From Chionoecetes opilio (Eukaryota > Arthropoda > Malacostraca > Decapoda > Majidae), in assembly GCA_016584305.1 (NCBI GenBank), contig JACEEZ010022940.1:242501-306500 (forward strand): DNA of 64,000 nt, written 5' to 3'. Position 1 is the stretch's first letter. Each line of letters opens with the position of its first letter. Below the pieces are notes generated by a model. That model did not search any database and had not been told where the DNA came from. It worked only from the letters and a program-made list of their open reading frames with translations. The translations under genes were made by a program, and so were the position numbers. Shown here piece after piece: positions 1-10,503 of the stretch.

Positions 1-322
1 GGGGGGGCCAAGGGTCTGACTGGACTCCCCATAGATACGCCCCTGGGCAGGGATGAAGGCGCGCGTAACGATTTTTATCGTCACGATAGACATACGACGA
101 TCACGATAGTGTCACGAAGCTGCTACATAGATAATTATAGCGTCACGATAGACTTACGATAGCGCTGCGTTGGGTACAACAATCGGGGAGCTACCCTATT
201 TTTTAGTGCACGCACTAAATTTTCGTGGCCTCGGCCGAGCACGTCACAGCGTCACGTTCGGTCACGATGGACCCATAACCAGGACCATGACGGCGCTGCG
301 CATTGCTTTCGGCGCTTTGCGG
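1..322. other. Unassigned sequence with degenerate GTCACGATAG-like words
   Basis: No coding region is supported. The words gtcacgata, tcacgatag and tcacgaag recur between about 75 and 270 at irregular spacing, which suggests an old degenerate short-unit repeat. I see no domain, RNA gene or element end here. Confidence 0.3.
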
Positions 323-682
323 TCACTCTTTCCCATGGGGCGCACATAACTTAATTATCTCCTTTGCTAAGTCCATACCTATTGTTAACACTAAGTCAAG
401 TCTTGCTGGTTCATTATCTCCCCTATATCTTGTGGTTTCTGTCACCCACTGAGTCATCATGATTTCCATTGTCAGTCTCGTCAATCTATCCCCCCAAAGA
501 TTTTCATTTCCTCCTTCAAATGTCTCCCATCTTACTGCCTTGCAGTTAAAGTCTCCAGCCAGCAATACCTTTTTACTACTGATTATTTTACTTAAATACT
601 TCAAGGTATCCTCTAGTACTTTCTCATGTTCTTCCTTACTCCAAGTAGTATCTGTTTTGAATGGTACATACAGTACGTACAT
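323..682 (-). pseudogene. Non-LTR retrotransposon endonuclease fragment
   Basis: This is a 119-codon open fragment that matches the middle and C-terminal part of the apurinic-type endonuclease (EN) domain, which nicks target DNA for LINE insertion. The segment LLAGDFNCKAVRWE is the metal-binding GDFN motif, and ARLDLVLT near the end matches the strand before the usual SDH motif. The last catalytic motifs and the whole reverse transcriptase are missing, so this is a truncated copy. On the minus strand it lies downstream of a LINE C-terminal fragment (877-1600), the reverse of normal order, so the two are probably separate truncated insertions. The stretch 683-870 between them looks like LINE 3' untranslated sequence ending in (AAG)n. 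Confidence 0.75.
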
Positions 683-876
683 CTTCTTCTTCTTCTTGTG
701 ACCTTTTCTGCTTATTATCGCTTTGTAGGTCGTCTGTCAAGCTCGAGGTCGAACTTGACACTTATCTTCCCTCTTTGCCCCTCTGTAGCCCTTTCTTTCC
801 CTGCCACCTGTGGGGAGAGAAGGGCACAACAGGGCAGTATATACACAGACATAAGTCCCTCCTATCAGCTACCCTC

Positions 877-1600
877 CTATACATCTTCTACATTCCCTCG
901 TAATCTTTTTTCCCAAGCCTGCTTTAAAAACACCTTGTTATCTAATATTGTCCTTCTCTCATCATTACTCCCATACAGTCCTAGCACAGTAAGGATTCCC
1001 CCATCCACCTCGTATATCCTTCTATCCCATTCACCGTCACCTATCACTCCTAATATGGACTGTATCAGCCTCCTCCTCTCCTGCTCATATCTGCCACACT
1101 CTATTATCAAGTGTTCAATAGTTTCCCTTGTTCCTCTACAGAAGCTACAGGCCTGGTCCTGCCCATCCCTACTCCTAGCCTTCACCTCTAGTGTTCCTGT
1201 CCTTGCCTTCACCAACAGTCTGCTTCCCCAATCTCCTGCATGCCAGTGAAGTGCCTCAGGCTTCTCTTTCCTACAGTACCACTTTAACGTGGATTTACCC
1301 TCCATACCTGCTCTCCACCTAGCTAGTCCATTGTCTTCTATTCTTATCCTCACCTCCTTGGTTCTTATCCTGTCCCAGGTTTCTACTGGGTTTTCCCTCC
1401 TTTTCCACCTCTCTAATGCCTTTATCCATGTTGAGCTTGTCCCAACCTCCTTCAGGATCTGCTTCACCCATCTATCCTCACTTAGTCCCTCTATTTTCTT
1501 CAGGAGGTTAAGTTTCCCTTTTAAAATCCTTTCCCTGAAGGTGCTCTACCCCATATCTCCTCGAATGGCCTCCACAGCTGTGCCGGTTGGGGCTCCTAAT
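877..1600 (-). pseudogene. Non-LTR retrotransposon ORF2 C-terminal fragment
   Basis: The minus strand encodes about 200 residues typical of the C-terminal tail that follows the RT domain in arthropod LINE ORF2 proteins. The diagnostic piece is CSFCRGTRETIEHLIIEC, a CCHC-type zinc-knuckle-like motif with the common 'ETIEHLI.EC' context. Coding similarity continues upstream (minus) to about 1600 but a stop lies near 1550. No RT catalytic motif is present, so only the 3' end of the element survives. The protein ends at about 877 and is followed by a short 3' untranslated region. The clade cannot be fixed from this tail alone. Confidence 0.7.
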
Positions 1601-2120
1601 TCCTATCTACCAATAATGTTCTGTGTCCTCTCTGTGATAGTTCGGCCAGGAGGATGGTTCGGCTACTGGCCTTCCTGAAAAATGTTGGGGATGTAGAGTG
1701 CTGAGATGTCACATGAAGTTGCGTGATCTTGCCTACAGATAATGCATGTGTTTTTGTTTTGGTCGGATGGGAAATAGAGACATCAGATGAGATTTTGTGA
1801 TTTTTCATGATTCCCTGTACTTTTTTGGTGACCTTACGTAAGCAGAAGCTCCATTAATATTCCAAAGCTGTTACCCATATATAGTTCAGATAATATATAT
1901 TGTCTCTGGGCGACGTGAGAGTAATAAACACTGGAGTAAGTTTTGAACTCCTGGTTTAGGGACGCCTTGTGTACATTTTCATACAAGAGGGATGGTTCGG
2001 CCACTTGAAGTGAGGGATGGTTCGGCAGGGTGGCTAGGTGGTAAGGAAGTCAAATTAAAGTAAGGAAGACAGCTTTTACTTTCCCTCAGAAGCTGATGAA
2101 GCTTCTGTTTCAAGAGACGC
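1601..2120. other. Unassigned; GGATGGTTCGGC word three times
   Basis: No gene is supported. The word ggatggttcggc occurs near 1651, 1990 and 2016, hinting at an old tandem or dispersed repeat. The rest looks unique by eye. Confidence 0.3.
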
Positions 2121-2124
2121 TATA

Positions 2125-2206
2125 CAATACCCCCCGAGTTTTGCGCTTGATTTCTTCTGAAGGCATAGCGCTAAATTCGAGAATCGCGAAACTCGGGGGG
2201 GTATTG
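2125..2206. repeat. Near-perfect inverted repeat (hairpin), about 20-bp arms
   Basis: The arm at 2125-2145 (caatac, a run of C, gagttttgcg) is the reverse complement of 2185-2206 with one indel in the homopolymer and one mismatch, around a loop of about 39 bases. It lies just upstream of a LINE fragment. It could be the two ends of a tiny foldback element or one element tip copied in inverse orientation. Confidence 0.7.
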
Positions 2207-2229
2207 ATTTTTGCAAGGTCTGGAAGGTT

Positions 2230-2690
2230 GAGAATTGCAGGTTCTTGGTATCAGAGACCAGAGCTGCACTGCTGGACATGGTATAGTAATGCCGGAGGGG
2301 TAGCTAAGGAGATCGACCACGTCCTCGTTAGTACTCGTTGGAGGATCCTCCAGAACTAAGTTCTTTGGAACAGATCATAGACTTGTTGTTGCTACACTTA
2401 AGCTTCATGTCAAGTCCAGAAGAATCTCATGAGGTAACCATACTGTGTTTCATCTTGAGAAACTGAAGGACTTGACATGTGCCCATGAGTATGCGGTGGC
2501 AGTCTCAAATCGGTTTGATGCGCTCGGTGCCCTCGAGAACCCGGTAGAACTGTGGGATACCTTCAAACGTGAAATGCTACAGGCTGCCAAGGATTGTATT
2601 GGGGAGCGCCCGAGATCAAGGCGTGGTTTTGTCTCGACGGAGACACTGGAGGAAATCGAGGAGAGTCGCGCTGCCAGGCTGGGGCCGGAT
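2230..2690 (+). pseudogene. LINE endonuclease C-terminus and linker, broken
   Basis: The plus strand reads through KEIDHVLVSTRWRILQN (a strand of the EN fold), then, in another frame, FGTDHRLVVATLKLH, which holds the terminal (S/T)DH catalytic motif. A third open stretch (2445-2690) begins VFHLEKLKDLTCAHEYA, typical of the segment after EN in a common arthropod LINE. At least one frameshift near 2358 and one stop near 2432 break it. Upstream EN motifs and all of RT are absent. Downstream it runs directly into a 50-bp tandem repeat. Confidence 0.7.
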
Positions 2691-2694
2691 GTTC

Positions 2695-2808
2695 GAACGT
2701 TCGTAACGGTCTCTAAGATCATCTTTGCACTTAGATTGATCTTGGAACGTTCGTAACGGTCTCTAAGATCATCTTTGCACTTAGATTGATCTTGGAACGT
2801 TCGTAACG
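2695..2808. repeat. 50-bp tandem repeat, two full copies and a partial
   Basis: The unit beginning gaacgttcgtaacggtctct occurs at 2695 and 2745 with exact identity, and its first 14 bases recur at 2795. Within the unit, taagatca and tgatctta-like words give partial dyad symmetry. It is a recent local duplication. Confidence 0.85.
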
Positions 2809-3570
2809 CGTTTAGAGGTATTTTCAAACGATCTTTGCGAACATCCATCCGCCACATTTGTTCGTTTTTCCACCATATTTGTTCATAGTGCTAAGGTTGC
2901 TGAAGAGCACTCGCACACTACTCGTAGGGTCGCATGATGAAGGTTTTTCTAATATACAAGCCATATAAAGTTATGTTATAAGTTGTTTTTTCATGTTGAG
3001 TTGTTTATGGTCGGTCAGGACGTTGTAGGGGGAATGTGAAGAGTGCAATGAATGATATGCTGCCGAATGCCTATAGGTGACTGGAATGAGTGAAGTGCAA
3101 ATAAAAAAGAAATGTATCTTGTGCTAGAAGTGTATAGAGAAGATGATCAAAGGAAGGGAGAGGAAGATGCGGGAAGTGGAGGAGGAGAATAGGAGACAAG
3201 GATGAGATAGAGAGAATGAGTCAAGTGAAAGATACGGATGGCGATGGCACAAAGTGAGATTGGAACGAATGAAGGATAGTGGGTGGGTACGCATGGGTGT
3301 ATGAATGGAATGGATAGAGAAGCAGATTATGTAAAATGAGTGCTGGAACGGCAGATAAACTAGGTAACCTTGATGTGTGTGTTTAGGGGAGGAAAGGACT
3401 AGTGCGTAGAATGCATGTACTGTAGGTGGAAAAGTGAAATACATAAAGGTATAAGTGCAGTTTAGACCAATACAATACAACACAACCAATCGGTGGTTTT
3501 AAGTATCCTGAACGTTTCGTTCTTATTATAAGGAGTTGCTATTTCTAACCCACACAAAAGCTGTCGGAAA
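2809..3570. other. Unassigned sequence
   Basis: I see no gene, RNA or element end. The plus strand from about 3100 to 3350 is purine-rich (GGA/GAA) and the complementary open frames are composition artefacts. Confidence 0.3.
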
Positions 3571-3584
3571 TAAAAAAATAACAC

Positions 3585-3705
3585 ATGGGGATCTGGGGGG
3601 GGCGAAACCCCCCCTAGTGAGATTAGGTTACGTAATCAATGCCCGGGTTAGATTATTTAACTAGCAGGGGGTCTTGGGGGGCGTAGCGCCCCCAGTTATG
3701 TCAGA
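3585..3705. repeat. Two G-run/C-run mini-hairpins
   Basis: One hairpin is a run of seven or eight G, then cgaa, then a run of C (about 3593-3614). The second is ggggggcgtagcgccccc (about 3674-3695). Both follow similar words (atctggggg, gtcttgggg), so they may be two members of one small G-rich family. Confidence 0.6.
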
Positions 3706-3725
3706 AGAGCATTGATTAATTAAAA

Positions 3726-4069
3726 GGGAGTATTGGTTGAAACTGCATATTTACCTAAAAGAGTATGTAGAGGATAAAGGAATGTGTGATTGGTGGGCAA
3801 AGATGTCTGAGAAGAGTAGGATACACTTGAATGGTAGAGTATTGGTCAATAGGGAGCATTGGTTGAAACTGCATATTAACCTAAAAGAGTATGTAGAGGA
3901 TAAAGGAATGTGTGATTGGTGGGCAAGGATATGTCTGAGAAGAGTAGGTACACTCTACTCCAACTCTAAGAGTTGGTATGTGAGTAAAGCGAAAGTAATG
4001 AATGAATGGTTCAATGATGTGGAAGCTGGGGTAGTGAGATGTTATTCTAGGCAAGTTAACGACCACTGA
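3726..4069 (+). repeat. 126-bp imperfect tandem duplication within an open frame
   Basis: The segment starting gggagtattggttgaaactg at 3726 recurs at 3852, and both copies continue for about 110 bases with few differences. One open frame spans both and would read LKEYVEDKGMCDWWA twice. I do not recognise the peptide, and the repeat alone can explain the open frame, so I do not call a gene. Confidence 0.7.
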
Positions 4070-4079
4070 ATTTGTGGGG

Positions 4080-5300
4080 TTCTTTCATTTCAACCTAACC
4101 CATCTACTGTAATATGTCAAGTCGGTATTATTTCGGTGCTCAGCTGGAGGGTAATCACCCCCGCTCATTCACTAACTTAACCTAGACATACAGTCAACTG
4201 GCCAACCTAACCTAACCTAACTGTTCAGGCTATTGCTGGTATTTAATCCATGAATTCAGAAAAACGGCTAAAATAGGAACACTCGCCGACGAAAAAAATA
4301 GGAACGTCGGCGAGAATTCCTATCGGCGACAGTTCCAGGTATTGTCTAGTTACTTGGATAATGTATCCCATTAATAATACCCACCCTAAAATGGGTGGGT
4401 ATTAGTTTGGTAGTGGGCTTTCAAAAGTCCTAGGATTCTTACCTACATCATCGTGTAGATTTCTTCATTCTGAGTATTTTGAACCCCATTTCCCATGGTA
4501 CAGTTGAATGATAATGGCGTTACATGTACGTACTACCGAAAATCTACCGTTATGACAGCCATAAATGGTTAAGTTAGGTTATATCAGATTAGGTTAGTTT
4601 AGGTTAGAGGTGGGGTTTGGTTTAGTCGTCTAAGTTAGGTTAAATCAGACTAGGTTAGGTTAGGTTAGAGGTGGGGTTTGGTTTAGTAACATATGATATC
4701 AAGAAAAAAATAAAATGATCAATAATATGGCAGTGCGAAGAGGTGCAAGGTTTACGGGGCATATATCCCCCCATACCTGTAAACAAAAAAATATTTCCGA
4801 CAAAAACGAGTGCAATATTCATTCAAGACACATTAAAACGATTCAGGAAAACTAAGTTTCGGCCTCGAAATCGTTGAAAGCCCAGTACCGAAATTTTACT
4901 AATTGGGTGTAGGTGGCAGCTATTAATTATTCAACTCATATATAATTATTCGCACTGGCTAAAACGGTAAAATCAATATTCCTTTCCCGCCCTTATTAGT
5001 GTTTGTTTTCTCTCCAGACCTTCACAAATCCCTTCAAATACCTCTAAAACGTAATTATAAATTGGGAGAGTTACCCCCTTTAACATCCCCTTACCCCACC
5101 TAAAGTCCTAAATGACCCCCCAAAATAATATTAACCTAACCTCATTATAACCTTATGTAACCCTACCAATAACCTCCTAGCGAGACCTAAGGGTAGGAAA
5201 GAAATAGAATTTTACCAGGTTAGGTTGTATTGAGGTTATAAGTTTGTAATTTCTTGTGTGGGACGTGCCAGGAGGTTATTTATTAGTGAGCATACGTCTT
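4080..5300. repeat. Scattered (TTAGG)/(CCTAA)-like interstitial tracts and short hairpins
   Basis: Short runs of aacctaacct occur near 4206-4226 and 5140-5150, and ttaggtt runs near 4570-4690 and 5217. A 61-bp tandem duplication (starts near 4572 and 4633) ends each time in gaggtggggtttggtttag. TTAGG is the arthropod telomere repeat, but the runs are only two to four units long and are mixed with other sequence. Hairpins occur at about 4278-4312 (cgccgacg/cgtcggcg) and 4373-4402 (taatacccaccc/gggtgggtatta). No gene is seen. Confidence 0.55.
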
Positions 5301-7267
5301 CAGTCTTCAGATATTTCCCTTGGGGAGGCATGATATTTGTTTACATTCTAACTGCATTATGATTAACTAACAATCTCAAAGGTTGATGAAATCTTTCCTC
5401 TGATTGGCCAAGCGACAGTCAGCTGAGTTCCATTCCTCATGGTCGGAACGGAACGGAACGAGCTTGAAGATCGCATCATCGTGAGCTAAGAACATTTGGA
5501 CGATCCTTTGAAAATACATATTTGTGGTGTTCGTAGCCCAAGATCTAAGATGGCCGCTATGAACACTCCAAGATGATCTTAGTCACTCCTTAGTGAACCT
5601 CACGAGTACAATGAGGAACAGATGGGGTGTTTGTAGGGTATAAGAGCCCACTCCCCTCAGAGTTAAGAGAGAGGCTATATCGTCTCGTTTGAAGAAACAT
5701 GCAATCGTCATTTTCTTCCCAAACTGAGAAGTGGCTGCAACAATTAGTGGCTGAGGAGCCGACTCGGAGTTAGAGTTAGGGAGAGGACTCCAGGGCAGTG
5801 TCCACTTGAGGCCCCCCTAGGAGATCCTCCACGGCGGCATGTTAGACTGGATTAAGAATTGCATGATCCACTAACACCTCCCTAGCATGACACGGGTGCA
5901 TGTATTTAGGAAATGATAGGCAGGTAGACAGGATTGAAATTTTGTAACACTATTATAATAGTATATACTCCCATGTTACATTCACCTGTACCACCTACAC
6001 TATGTATATACATACCCTACGCCACATAACACTTGTTGGTAATTAAATGTGACGCGTCTTGACGTCCAGTTTGGGTCCGTTACAGGGTTTGCTAGAAACT
6101 TTGGAGTTTTTATCCCCTAGACTTTGATCTTAACGTACATGCGGGGTTTTTTCCGCTCATTGGTTACAAGCAAAACCCCTGTAAACGGTTTAAAGTACAC
6201 ACACCACAGAGTGCCTGGATGTGTGACTGCCTTATTTAGGTCGGATCCAACGAATTAGATCATTTACATTTAACCTGCATGATGCTATAACATGTTCAGG
6301 TAGTCGGGAAATTCTTTCTGTGGAAAGAATTTTATCTAGGTGGGGCGAATGTAATGGCTAGACCATTTTATAGGCATTCAAGTCCCCATATTTGCGCTTG
6401 GCGCCAGGCTGTTGTTTCCGCTGGCGTATGCCAGTTAATGTTTTTCTGGTGGCGGGAAAGGATTCCAGTCTGTGGGAGGGGTTTTAGGCTCATAGTTGCC
6501 TCCCCACGAGTAGCAGGGTGCGCTAGCAGAGACACCCGAAGTAAATTGCATGTGGTAGCTGATATGAATTCAGGCATGCATAATAAGAAAAAGGGTATAG
6601 AAAATATGTTTAAGATGAGCCGAAGTGGCAACGCGCCACCAGCCGCCATCTTAAAGCAGCCAGGACGAGGCAGGTCGACCTGGGTCGTCCCCATTCTGTT
6701 TCAGGAACTCAGCGCGACAACAGGTGCTCCAGCCGCCGGACGTCTTCGGGACCTCTCGCCACCTCCTTCCAGTTCCCCGTGTGTCTGGTGCTTGATTCCT
6801 GCTAATAGACGCAGGGCAAGTCATACCGCGAGGAGAAGGAGGGCTTGGTAGAGGCAGACGCGAGCTGGGAGCAAGGAGCGAGTCGCTAGATAGGAAGTCG
6901 ACCACGTGTGTGCCACGACGAGGACCACAGGCTACAGGTTCTTATAATCATAATCCATAACCCCTTATATCTATTCCCCAGCCAGATAACCAGAAGCGGT
7001 AGGCTATCAAAGGCATATGTAGGGAAGATATTTAGGGCGTGATTGAGTGGATGAATCTTGTGTTGGTGTGCTATTTTTGCTGTGTGTAGATTAGTTGTAA
7101 ATAAACTAGTTAAGATGTTTACCATGTGTTTATTGTTACCCTGTATGTAGTCCTGGACCCGATAGCTTCATAGTGAGTCAAACAAAGAACCCGCAGGTGA
7201 TTTAATTATTGAGAGGTAAATGAAGTCTAAGTACTTAAAAACCCCCAGTAAAAATCTAAACCTTTAC
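5301..7267. other. Unassigned; possible decayed LTR-like sequence
   Basis: No coding region is supported. The stretch about 5950-7265 has a composition that could belong to an LTR or a retroelement leader (tgtaacac near 5945, aataaa near 7100, cctttaca near 7261), but I cannot pair it with a second copy. Open frames at 6354-6905 lack recognisable domains. Confidence 0.25.
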
Positions 7268-7490
7268 ACTCATATTGGTGCATGATGCAATAAACAGGAC
7301 CAACCGGACACTGCGTACTCATTTAAGCATTAGTCGATAAGGGTGCAATATAAAAGTGCGATTTTGCATAGTAAGAATTGCTCAAATGCAAAAAATGGAA
7401 ACAGATAAAATCGTCTTAGAATGCCATTTTACATAGGAAATTGGCATGCCAAAGTTGAGAATTTTTATTTTTGTTATACGGCGTACCCTA
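7268..7490 (-). mobile_element. Fragment of the 14-bp-TIR DNA transposon (left end)
   Basis: These 223 bases are closely similar to the reverse complement of 23093-23312, the left end of the transposon nested in the LINE, and finish in the same terminal repeat (tacggcgtaccCTA at 7477-7490). Shared landmarks include gaccaaccggacactgcgta, tttgcatagtaagaattg and ggcatgcc. No matching opposite terminus is seen upstream, so it is a truncated copy. Confidence 0.85.
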
Positions 7491-8006
7491 TTGGACATGG
7501 ATCTTTTCAAAAAGGGTGCAGCATGCCAAGATCAGATGATGATCAAGGTGCACATTGTAGTTAGCCTGCAGGGTTTGTGTAAGCCAGGGCAAGATGAGGT
7601 GTGTGCATGTGTGTCCTGGGGGTTGTCTCCACCTGCCTCCCTCACCTGCTAACAGGCAGAAACCACCAATAACAATTGATGCGCTAATGGTTAATGGCAA
7701 AGTTAGCGCAAACACATTAATGAAAAAGTTAGCTTCGCTAATCAGCACAATTGTGTAACCGTGCCCACCACTAGATAGGACACCTCAGTCTTATTTGCAA
7801 TATCTTTATTGTCATTCTTGATCCACGATGGCAAGCAATCAGTTATCCGTTGAGTGCTGGATCTGCTTTGCTGTAGTGGAGCCATCATAATGCATTATAT
7901 AATGGCATAATCATGCATCATAATGGGGCACTAATTTTCCTGTTCCTTGTCATGAAATATTTTGGCAGTTGTTCATATGTTGCCCTACAAACACCACAGC
8001 CAGTTG
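7491..8006. other. Unassigned sequence between two transposons
   Basis: Between the transposon fragment and the Tc1-like element I see no gene. Open frames near 7446-7748 have no recognisable domain. Confidence 0.3.
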
Positions 8007-8609
8007 TACAGTCACCGCAAAAAAAACTTAGGATGCAAAAAGTCTTAAGACGGGATAGACTTCTTCAGATTTTTTGCCCTTCTCGGGGGTATCGGTTGAA
8101 TTTTCTCGGGTTTGTCATATACTATGTGCCATCTCGCTGGGCTGGAGGTTAGTCCTCGTAGCCCTCCAGATCACGCAGGTTGCCCTAAGGCATGAAAGGG
8201 TGAGGGTTGCTGTCTTTGCTCCTTGCGCCTTCATACTCTCTCACTCCACCATCCTCTACCCCCTCCCCCAGGTCTAGAGAAGCATTTTGCCTGGAAATCA
8301 CTATCCATTGTCTAGAACACACAGATAGTCACTTTGTAGAGTGGTGGCATGTCCATGAGCCAGATTGCAAGGGAGATGGGAATCTCCAGAAATGATGTCT
8401 CAATCTGGTGTATGCAGGCATCAAAATTTAATGATAGGTTGGAAACTGATTTGGTGGAAAAGGGGTTAGAACGACCTCGAAAAATGTCAAAGAAGACAAA
8501 CCAACTGCTCAAGAGGATATGGTTATGAATCAGCCTTTAGTCAAAAGCAAGGAATTGAAGGCACCGAGCCCAGAAGCATTTAGCAAGAGTTTTTTAAGGA
8601 CCATACAAC

Positions 8610-9728
8610 CAGTGCTTGCAAACGAAATTATTTTTCAAATGGTTCGTTCCGATCAGAAACAGTATTATTAACGTTTCGTTTTCCGTTCTTCCTCCAAACA
8701 TAACGTTCCTGAACCGGTTAGAAAGAAATGAAAACCGGTTAGAACGTTATTATGGTTATAACCATGTATTGAATATGCTATTAGCCCTATAAATAATAGA
8801 TGCCTATACATGACTGCATTCATATAGATGGTAATAAAGCCATACATTTCATGGTGCACAGCATTCAACAAAATCAAACCCTTAGATGTCATAAGAACTA
8901 TATTATTATACGACTTAAATAAGGCAACACATTTACATATATACAATACAAGTAGGACGCGTATATAGTGTAGGAGTATGCAATCTCAGTCGTCGTAAAG
9001 ACATGAATCCCTAATTATTTAACAATATTATATATGGCAAAAAATATATTAATTCGTAATATCACCACCCCACTAATTAAATAAACCAAATCAATGAAAT
9101 CAATGACTACATGTGGTACTCCAAGGACTTGAACCTAGGACACTCACACCGAAATTTGGCGCATCAAGCATATTAGGCTATGAACACAGTTAAAAGTTTA
9201 AGCACATACTCGCGATATATTATCCATTTTTTAATACTGGATATTGATCTAAGCATGTTCTTAAATCCAACTGCAGTATCATAGCTCAACAATTGCTCGA
9301 ATGGAAGGTGTAATAAAATAAGGGAAGTGATGCATATCATGAAGACACAAATTCATAATTATAAAAGGTAAAGAATAGTTACTCTTCACAAATTAAATGA
9401 AAAGTGGTGCATATGATATTATTTGAAGCAAAACCACATCGTCAATTGCCAAGTGAACAAATATAGTAGATTTAATTTATGTATGTATGTAATACATAAT
9501 TATGTATTTACTTAGATAGATTGGCTACTGGAAGTGAAAATGGATTATTGACCAAATATGGCATGGAACGATAAAATAGCGTTTTTAACCGGTTACAAAG
9601 ATTTTAGAATAGCGTTTTTGCTTCGGAACAGTAAATATGATAACGTTTTCGTTTCCGTTTTTGTTCCGAGCATAATTTCGTTCGTTTCGGTTTTCGTTTT
9701 CGTTCCTTTAAACCGTTTGAAAGCCCTG
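8610..9728. mobile_element. Non-autonomous hAT-type element with 8-bp target duplication
   Basis: The element starts CAGTGCTTGCAAACG and ends with the reverse complement of CAGGGCTTTCAAACGG. The target duplication CATACAAC is perfect (8602-8609 and 9729-9736), and joining the flanks restores the Tc1 transposase reading path. Eight-base duplications and CAGGG-type ends define hAT. The 1119-bp interior is AT-rich without a transposase, so it needed another copy for mobilisation. Subterminal sequence is rich in cgttttcgtt and ccgttt motifs on both sides. The insertion is younger than the Tc1 element. Confidence 0.9.
9115..9190 (-). repeat. tRNA-like A-box/B-box segment inside the hAT element
   Basis: On the minus strand the words tagcctaatatg and ggttcaagtcc fit pol III A-box and B-box consensuses at about tRNA spacing (roughly 40 bases apart). 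No clean cloverleaf forms, so it could be a SINE head or a degenerate tRNA copied into the element. Evidence is limited to the two boxes. Confidence 0.4.
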
Positions 9729-10184
9729 CATACAACATCAGGTGCAGACTGTGAACCAACAATCCAACATCGCTACCGAGAAGCCTCTCCTTACACAGGC
9801 GATGAAAAAGAAGCCGCTTGAATTTTGTAACAAGTACAAGTTGTGGAAGGAAGAGGATTGGGAAAACGTTGTTTTTAGCGATGCATTGTGCTTCTACATC
9901 ACAAGGAGGGCTGGCTAGAATATCAGACGTCCACGTGGGTCCAATTGATTCAACCCGAAGTATACCGTCTTAACAGTGAAATATGCAGCTTATGTCATGG
10001 TGTGGGGGTGCCTCAGTGATCGAGGTAGTAGGGGAGGGTTGTACTTTCTCTCTAGAAATACAACAATGAATTGGGACTTAAGGAATGGAATACATTAGTT
10101 AGTCAAGTTTTTTTTGCCATATGCGGTAGTCCTAAGCTTTTTTGCAGTGACTGTAGTATGTATGATACAGCACCGGGCGGATGG

Positions 10185-10503
10185 CGGAATAAAGGGGAGT
10201 AAAGGTAAAGATGAGGGCATACGCTATGCTGCGCGTAACCTCGGTGCTCATCTCCGTCACATTAGCCTTTGAGTCTGTAATGGGTAGGGACCCGCTACCC
10301 CGGGACACAGGGCTAGTGTGACATCTGGGTTACCACAGTTACCTTCCCCAGGTTTCCCCAGGTACCCATTTATCGACTGGGTAACCCCGTAAGAAGGATG
10401 AACAGCTGGTTGGGCTGGCCACTGACTGCCCTGGCCCAGATTCGAACCAGGGCCCTCATATTTGTAGCTAGACGCACTAGCCACTACACCACAGAGGCGA
10501 CAT
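10185..10503 (-). mobile_element. tRNA-derived SINE
   Basis: On the minus strand the element begins with a tRNA-like head (about 10503 down to 10430): tgtggtgtagtggctagtgc contains the A box and ggttcgaatctggg the B box. The body that follows contains a conserved-looking block (gataaatgggtacctgggga) and ends in a pyrimidine-rich tail near 10185. An internal pol III promoter drives transcription of such elements, and LINE machinery mobilises them. It abuts the right TIR of the Tc1-like element. The anticodon arm is not regular, so a functional tRNA gene is unlikely. Confidence 0.85.

Larger units (their letters stand above)
8330..10150 (+). pseudogene. Tc1-like transposase pseudogene (interrupted)
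   Basis: The N-terminal part (8350-8515) reads MSMSQIAREMGISRNDVS, the paired-type helix-turn-helix that binds the TIRs, followed by LERPRK, a GRPR-like AT-hook linker. After the hAT insertion the C-terminal part (from 9729) continues with KPLLTQAMKKKPLEFC, then EEDWENVVFSDA, which carries the first catalytic aspartate, and YVMVWGCLSDR, the strand before the second. Several stops (about 8527, 9918, 9949) and frameshifts destroy the frame, and the last catalytic residue is not identifiable. Transposase of this family cuts and pastes the element at TA. Confidence 0.8.
8009..10153 (+). mobile_element. Tc1-like transposon with TA target duplication, split by a hAT insertion
   Basis: The left end CAGTCACCGCAAAAAA at 8009 and the right end, reverse complement CAGTCACTGCAAAAAA, form terminal inverted repeats that continue through CTTAGGA. 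Both are flanked by TA (8007-8008 and 10154-10155), as expected for Tc1/mariner. After removal of the internal 1119-bp hAT and one 8-bp target copy the element is about 1.0 kb, short for an intact Tc1 (1.3-1.6 kb), so it was already internally reduced. Between the ends lies a decayed plus-strand transposase gene. Confidence 0.88.

Noticed and set aside
3737..4069. 110-codon gene
   Set aside because: Explained by a 126-bp tandem duplication of one short open stretch; no known domain.
4200..4230. Chromosome end (telomere)
   Set aside because: Only three to four CCTAA units, embedded in non-telomeric sequence on both sides.
6354..6905. 165-codon gene near 6.4 kb
   Set aside because: No recognisable domain, no splice or promoter context, and competing frames on the other strand of similar length.
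10430..10503. Functional tRNA gene (minus strand)
   Set aside because: A and B boxes are good but the anticodon arm is irregular and a 240-base SINE body follows, so it is a SINE head.
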